Assembly (NCBI GenBank): GCA_019417865.1
Contig: DYCW01000401.1
Span: 1 to 10,371, forward strand
From: Ruminococcus sp.
GTDB taxonomy: Bacteria; Bacillota; Clostridia; Oscillospirales; Ruminococcaceae
Length of the DNA: 10,371 bases
Direction: 5' to 3'
Under the pieces are notes generated by a model. The model was not told the origin of the DNA, searched no databases, and saw nothing but the letters and a program-made list of their open reading frames with translations. The position numbers and the translations under genes were made by a program. Within the stretch, counting starts at the first letter, position 1; each line of letters opens with the position of its first letter. Below, one piece after another: positions 6,060 through 10,371 of this stretch.

Positions 6060-7361
6060 CTACATTTTAACAGAAATAGCTTGAAAAAATGATTCTGCAT
6101 CAGATAAAGTTTTCAAAATATCCGCCTCTGTATGTGCAGCAGATAGGAAAATAGCTTCAAATTGACTGGGGGCGAAATAATTTCCACGTTCTAGCATGAA
6201 ATGAAAGTACTGCTGGAACAAATCTGTATTTGCAGTTTTGGCAGTCTCGTAATTGGTCACTTGCTCTAAAGTAAAATAAAGACAGGAAAGAGAAGCAACA
6301 CCAGTAACAGTACACGGCAGATGATAATATTTAATGAAACGCTGCAATCCACTTCGTAACTGCTCCGAACGAACTTCTATTTGTTTGTAAACCTCTGGAT
6401 GCTGCCGTAAGTATTGCAGCTGCACCAAACCAGCACGCATGGCAACCGGATTGCCGCTGAGTGTACCTGCCTGATAAACTGAGCCAAGCGGTGACACCAG
6501 CTGCATAATATCTTTTCTTCCGCCGTAAGCTCCCACTGGCATACCTGCACCAATAATTTTCCCATAAGTAACCAAATCTGGCGTGACACCGTAATAGCCA
6601 ATGGCTCCATCTATTTGCAAACGGAAACCGGTGATGACTTCATCAAAAATCAACAATGCTCCATATTGGTCACAGAGCTTTCGCAGCTGCTGTAAAAATC
6701 CCTCTTTGGGTGGAATAACCCCCATATTCGCTGCCACTGGTTCTACGATCACACAGGCGATTTCATTTGGATATGCCTGAAACAGTTCTTCTACACTTTC
6801 CGCATCATTGTAAACAGCAGAAAGGGTATCGGCTGTACAGCCATTTGGTACACCACTGGAATCCGGAATACCAGCGGTCATCACACCAGAACCAGCCTTT
6901 ACCAGCATGGCATCTGCATGACCGTGATAACAACCAGCAAACTTGATAATTTTATCTCGCTTTGTAAAGCCTCTTGCCGCACGAATTGCACTCATAACAG
7001 CTTCTGTACCGGAATTAACCATGCGAATCATTTCCACACAAGGAACTATTTGTGAAATCAGCTCCGCCATTTCCACTTCCAATACCGTTGCAGTACCGTA
7101 GCTCATACCATTTTGAATTTGTTCTTGCACTGCCCGCAACACAAAATCTGGATTATGCCCCAATATCATTGGACCCCAAGAACCAATATAGTCCAAATAT
7201 TCATTTCCGTCTACATCATAGAGATGGTTACCTTTCGCACGGCAGATAAATCTCGGTGAACCACCCACAGATTGAAATGCACGAACCGGAGAATTGACAC
7301 CGCCAGGCATCTTCTTTTTTGCTCGTTCAAATAACGATTCCGATATCCTTGTTTGCATCAT
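6060..7361 (-). CDS. hemL: Glutamate-1-semialdehyde 2,1-aminomutase (HemL)
   Basis: This 433-residue cytosolic PLP enzyme converts glutamate-1-semialdehyde to 5-aminolaevulinate, the second step of the C5 pathway after HemA. Visible signatures: MPGGVNSPVRAF (18-29), DYIGSWGPMILGHN (57-70), VNSGTEAVMSAIRAAR (115-130), CYHGHAD (144-150), the PLP-ring Asp in LIFDEVITGFR (237-247) and the PLP lysine K268 in YGKIIGAGMPVGAYGG. Length matches the family (about 425-430). The start is ATG 7361, which overlaps the hemB stop as ATGA. A second ATG follows at 7358, so the start could be one codon later. AAGGAAGG-type ribosome sequence lies upstream inside the hemB end. The open frame extends further upstream to 7445, but that part is within hemB and lacks homology. 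It is translationally coupled with hemB. Confidence 0.97.
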   Translation of the reverse strand: MMQTRISESLFERAKKKMPGGVNSPVRAFQSVGGSPRFICRAKGNHLYDVDGNEYLDYIGSWGPMILGHNPDFVLRAVQEQIQNGMSYGTATVLEVEMAELISQIVPCVEMIRMVNSGTEAVMSAIRAARGFTKRDKIIKFAGCYHGHADAMLVKAGSGVMTAGIPDSSGVPNGCTADTLSAVYNDAESVEELFQAYPNEIACVIVEPVAANMGVIPPKEGFLQQLRKLCDQYGALLIFDEVITGFRLQIDGAIGYYGVTPDLVTYGKIIGAGMPVGAYGGRKDIMQLVSPLGSVYQAGTLSGNPVAMRAGLVQLQYLRQHPEVYKQIEVRSEQLRSGLQRFIKYYHLPCTVTGVASLSCLYFTLEQVTNYETAKTANTDLFQQYFHFMLERGNYFAPSQFEAIFLSAAHTEADILKTLSDAESFFQAISVKM

Positions 7362-8341
7362 CCGATTCTTCCTTCCTTTATAAACTGTGCCAGTTCCCGT
7401 GCAAAATAAGTAATCAACAAGTCTGCCCCTGCCCGATACATGCAAACCGCAGATTCACAAATCAAAGCGGCTTCCTCTACATATCCCGCCATACCAGCTG
7501 CTTTTATCATCGCATACTCTCCGCTGACACTATACAATGCGACCGGTTGGGAAAAACGTTCTTTCAATGTGTGTAGTATATCCAAATATGCTATTCCTGG
7601 TTTTACCATGAGAATGTCTGCACCTTCCTGTACATCCAATTCTGCCTCTCGAATCGCTTCTCTGGCATTGTGCGGATCCATTTGATACCCTTTCCGATCT
7701 CCAAATGCCGGTGCAGAATCCGCAGCCTCCCGAAACGGTCCGTAAAAAGCAGAAGCATATTTTACAGAATACGCCATAATTGGCACATTGCAAAAACCAT
7801 GTTCATCCAAAACTGTCCGAATTTTTCCCACTCTGCCGTCCATCATATCAGATGGTGCAACCATATCTGCCCCTGCCTGTGCATGAGACAATGCTGTTTT
7901 TGCCAGTACTTCGAGCGTTTTATCATTGTCAACAATTTCACCACAAAGGATGCCACAGTGCCCATGAGAGGTATACTCACACATGCAGACATCTGTAATC
8001 ACATATAACTGTGGAAAATGCTGTTTGATATAATGAATCGCCCGCTGCACAACGCCATCTGCTGCCCACGCACCGCTGCCAATTGCATCTTTTTTTGCCG
8101 GAATTCCAAACAGCAAAACACTGTGCACGCCAGCATCTACAACCGATTGTAATACTTCTTCCAATCGGTCAATACTCCAGCGATATTGTCCTGGCATCGT
8201 ATCAATTTCTTCCTTACTGTTTGTTCCTTCTACAATGAACAGCGGATAAATTAATGTATCCGCTGAAATACGTGTTTCTCGTACCATACTGCGTAATAAC
8301 GCACTGCTTCTCAGCCTTCGTGGTCGTTGGATGAATTTCAT
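7358..8341 (-). CDS. hemB: Porphobilinogen synthase (5-aminolaevulinate dehydratase, HemB)
   Basis: This 327-residue cytosolic enzyme condenses two 5-aminolaevulinate molecules to porphobilinogen. Visible signatures: the N-terminal RPRRLR (6-11), LIYPLFIVEG (30-39), a zinc-type cysteine cluster DVCMCEYTSHGHCG with C119, C121 and C129, and two Schiff-base lysines, K194 in YSVKYASAFYGPFREA and K247 in LMVKPG. The three cysteines place it in the Zn-dependent group. Length equals the usual 320-330. ATG 8341 is chosen because AAGGAAG lies 7 bases upstream and homology begins at once; it overlaps the hemC stop by ATGA. The open frame continues upstream to 8572 through hemC, but without homology. 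Its own stop overlaps the hemL start. Confidence 0.97.
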   Translation of the reverse strand: MKFIQRPRRLRSSALLRSMVRETRISADTLIYPLFIVEGTNSKEEIDTMPGQYRWSIDRLEEVLQSVVDAGVHSVLLFGIPAKKDAIGSGAWAADGVVQRAIHYIKQHFPQLYVITDVCMCEYTSHGHCGILCGEIVDNDKTLEVLAKTALSHAQAGADMVAPSDMMDGRVGKIRTVLDEHGFCNVPIMAYSVKYASAFYGPFREAADSAPAFGDRKGYQMDPHNAREAIREAELDVQEGADILMVKPGIAYLDILHTLKERFSQPVALYSVSGEYAMIKAAGMAGYVEEAALICESAVCMYRAGADLLITYFARELAQFIKEGRIG

Positions 8342-9243
8342 AACATCGCTTCCTTTTCCTGTACACGCTTCTTCAATTCTACTGCCAATTCTGCTGTCAA
8401 TTGCAAAGCTTGTGTGGGATCTCCACAGCATTGTGCTTTTGCAATTCTGCCGTTTTCTGCATAGAATGCATATAATTGCATGGTTGTTTCTTGTAAATCT
8501 ACATATGCACCAATGGGAGCAGTACAATCTCCATCTAATGCCCTTGAAAGGGCACGTTCTGTTTTGGCACAAAAAGCGGACTTTGGATCATTTAATTTTT
8601 CTAATAAATCTTGATACTCTCCCACTCTTCCCTGCACGGCAAGAATCCCTTGTCCAGCTGCTGGGACCATTTCTGTCGGTGAAAACCGATGAGAAATCCG
8701 GTCACACAAGTGCAACCGTTCGAGCCCTGCCTCTGCTAAAATTAACGCACTGTATTCTCCGCTATCCAATTTTTCTAAGCGTGTCAACACATTTCCACGC
8801 ACTGGACGAACTTGACACATCGGATACAATTGTTGGAATTGCATTGTTCTTCTGCTGCTGGCAGATCCAACTGAAATATCAGGTTTCCAATCCGAAAAAG
8901 AAATGCCCTTTGGCAGCACCAGCACATCGTTTGGAGTTGCTCTTTTAGTATAAGCTCCAATCGGTAAAAGTGGATTTTCTGCAATTGGCACATCTTTTAA
9001 ACTATGCACGCAGAGATCCACCTGACGAGCAAGTAGAGCGGCATCCAATTCCTTCAAAAAAAGTCCTTTTCCACCGATTTCATCCAATGTTTTTTGTAGG
9101 ATTTTATCGCCAGTGGTTTTCATGGTCACCAGTTCTAAGCGAATATCTGGTGCAATACGGTGAATTCGCTGCATCACCCATTGACTTTGCACAACTGCGA
9201 GTTGACTGGCACGGCTTCCAATCCGAATACAGGTTTCTTTCAT
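8338..9243 (-). CDS. hemC: Hydroxymethylbilane synthase (porphobilinogen deaminase, HemC)
   Basis: This 301-residue cytosolic enzyme polymerises four porphobilinogens into hydroxymethylbilane, the substrate of the HemD domain downstream. Visible signatures: IRIGSRASQLAVVQS (6-20), TTGDKI (43-48), GGKGLFLKELD (57-67), HSLKDVP with catalytic D84, SASSRR (127-132, the substrate-binding arginine pair), AAGQG (195-199), and the dipyrromethane-cofactor cysteine C240 in LDGDCTAPIGAY. Length is typical (about 300-315). ATG 9243 overlaps the hemA stop by ATGA. Only a weak ribosome site, GGTGA, lies 7 bases upstream, so translation is probably coupled to hemA. The stop in turn overlaps hemB. Confidence 0.97.
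   Translation of the reverse strand: MKETCIRIGSRASQLAVVQSQWVMQRIHRIAPDIRLELVTMKTTGDKILQKTLDEIGGKGLFLKELDAALLARQVDLCVHSLKDVPIAENPLLPIGAYTKRATPNDVLVLPKGISFSDWKPDISVGSASSRRTMQFQQLYPMCQVRPVRGNVLTRLEKLDSGEYSALILAEAGLERLHLCDRISHRFSPTEMVPAAGQGILAVQGRVGEYQDLLEKLNDPKSAFCAKTERALSRALDGDCTAPIGAYVDLQETTMQLYAFYAENGRIAKAQCCGDPTQALQLTAELAVELKKRVQEKEAML
9240..9243 (-). other. ATGA stop/start overlap hemA-hemC
   Basis: The minus strand reads ATGA: ATG starts hemC and TGA stops hemA. This is the typical arrangement for re-initiation by the same ribosome. The same arrangement recurs at 8338-8341 (hemC-hemB) and 7358-7361 (hemB-hemL). Confidence 0.95.
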
Positions 9244-10371
9244 TTCCGTTTCACCGCCTTTTTCGGCAATCTGGTATGTGCTTCGATTTTTTTACAACAT
9301 CCGGCAATTAATTCTGGTGTAACCATCTCCCGCATACTACCCAGAAGCAGCTCAACAGTACGCTGTGTTGCTATTTGAACAGCTGCGTCTATATCCTGCT
9401 GTTCTCTTGCTGCCGTTATAGCTGTGCTGTGCAACAAATTGGCTGTTACTAATTCTTTCAATTCTGTCATATAGGGAATTGCATCCCGGTACTGACACCA
9501 GACTTGAAAATCATGTTCATATTTCTCTGCAATATGCTGCAATGCAGACCGCAATGCAAGATTTTGCTCCGCTGGTTCAGAAAAATTATCCAAATCCCAG
9601 CAACAGATATCTTCCACTTGTTTACAATCTTCTGCAATATCTCTTGGTAACGCTAAATCAATCAAATACTGTGGCTTATGCTGTACAGCAAGCAATTGGT
9701 CTGCTGTAATAGTATAGTGCGGACTGCGTGTCGCACTGATCACAATATCCGCATATTCCAAATATTGTAGCCGTAATTCGTAAGGAACAGGAACTGCACC
9801 AAATGGAACAACGCTACTGCCGTTATGATAAGAACGCAGAGTGATATATACTTTGCTGCCACGTTGCAGCAACTGTTCTGCTGCAAGCTGTCCCATTTTT
9901 CCATTCCCGATGACAAGACAGACTGCATGTTTTAGATTACCGTATTGTTGTTCTAAGCGACGCACTGCTTTTTCAGAAAGAGAAAGCGGTATGGCAGCAT
10001 CAGAAACATGTGTCAAGGCATATTTTCCAGCAGAAACTGCTGTCCGAAATAAGGTATCCAATATTGCATCTGCTGTATGCAGCATTCTGGCATCACAGAT
10101 CGCTTGATTAACTTGTGTGACAATTTGTTCTTCATGCAATACCTGTGAATGCAGACCGCAGGCTACTTCTATTAAATGCAATGCAGCTGCTTGTCCTGTT
10201 TTTTCATAAAAAGCAGTCGTATCTGTTTCTGTTTTGTTTGCATATTGCATCAACTTTGATACCAGTTGAAAAGGTACTGATCCAGAAAGATATAATTCTG
10301 TACGATTACAGGTGCTCAGTAAAACAACACCGTTGCTCTCTGATTTTAAATTCGTTAGAATTGTTTTCTGC
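9240..10371 (-). CDS. hemA: Glutamyl-tRNA reductase (HemA), N-terminus outside window
   Basis: The frame enters at the high edge and shows 376 residues; comparison with E. coli HemA suggests about 30 are missing. It reduces glutamyl-tRNA with NADPH to glutamate-1-semialdehyde, committing carbon to tetrapyrroles by the C5 route. Signatures: VVLLSTCNRTELY (visible residues 15-27) with the catalytic thioester cysteine at 21; a substrate-domain segment around GLHSQVLHEEQIVTQV; NADPH-binding VIGNGKMGQLAAEQLL; DIVISATRSPHYTI; LIDLALPRDI. The usual NRT after the third Rossmann strand is replaced by LRSYHNG, which I recall from clostridial homologues. A basic C-terminus ends in KRK. An apparent start near 10250 is internal because homology continues upstream. 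The TGA at 9242-9240 overlaps the hemC start. As first gene seen, it probably lies close to the operon promoter, beyond the window. Confidence 0.96.
   Translation of the reverse strand, partial: QKTILTNLKSESNGVVLLSTCNRTELYLSGSVPFQLVSKLMQYANKTETDTTAFYEKTGQAAALHLIEVACGLHSQVLHEEQIVTQVNQAICDARMLHTADAILDTLFRTAVSAGKYALTHVSDAAIPLSLSEKAVRRLEQQYGNLKHAVCLVIGNGKMGQLAAEQLLQRGSKVYITLRSYHNGSSVVPFGAVPVPYELRLQYLEYADIVISATRSPHYTITADQLLAVQHKPQYLIDLALPRDIAEDCKQVEDICCWDLDNFSEPAEQNLALRSALQHIAEKYEHDFQVWCQYRDAIPYMTELKELVTANLLHSTAITAAREQQDIDAAVQIATQRTVELLLGSMREMVTPELIAGCCKKIEAHTRLPKKAVKRK

Noticed and set aside
8342..8572. N-terminal extension of hemB inside hemC
   Set aside because: The extra residues have no HemB homology and are an out-of-frame reading of hemC. 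AAGGAAG and the ATGA overlap support ATG 8341.
8331..8948. A 205-codon open frame on the plus strand
   Set aside because: It lies wholly antisense to hemC and the start of hemB, which are secure by motif, and its translation shows no family resemblance. It has no ribosome site of note.

Overview
The window is moderately AT-rich and looks like the chromosome of an anaerobic Gram-positive of the Clostridia, probably Ruminococcus-like (Oscillospiraceae). This rests on strong AAAGGAG-type ribosome sites, the C5 route to 5-aminolaevulinate, an anaerobic-type CbiK chelatase and an LtaS-type membrane sulfatase. The species assignment is inference. Every gene I can support is on the minus strand, so transcription runs from high to low coordinates.

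Region 1 (about 10371 to 4385) is a tetrapyrrole operon. In transcription order it holds hemA (5' end cut by the window edge), hemC, hemB, hemL, a cobA-hemD fusion and a fusion of a precorrin-2 dehydrogenase domain to a CbiK chelatase domain. The first four genes are joined by three successive 4-base ATGA stop/start overlaps. cobA-hemD follows after a short gap with its own likely extended -10 promoter. A strong intrinsic terminator lies after cobA-hemD and before the chelatase fusion. Together the enzymes would take glutamyl-tRNA to uroporphyrinogen III, then by C-methylation to precorrin-2, then sirohydrochlorin, with insertion of cobalt or iron. No protohaem-branch enzyme is present, so the cluster points to sirohaem and/or corrinoid synthesis.

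Region 2 (2970 to 520) has a short AT-rich gap with an extended -10 promoter, then a lipoteichoic-acid-synthase-like membrane sulfatase with five predicted membrane spans and an unusually long cytoplasmic N-terminus.

Region 3 (519 to 1) has another extended -10 promoter, a perfect inverted repeat just before a ribosome site, and the N-terminal 144 residues of a Syd-like (SUKH superfamily) protein that runs off the window. In Gram-positive bacteria this family is best known as immunity proteins of polymorphic toxin systems, which makes it the main lead to something beyond housekeeping metabolism. No stretch longer than about 120 bases lacks a gene. I saw no tRNA, rRNA, CRISPR array or mobile element.
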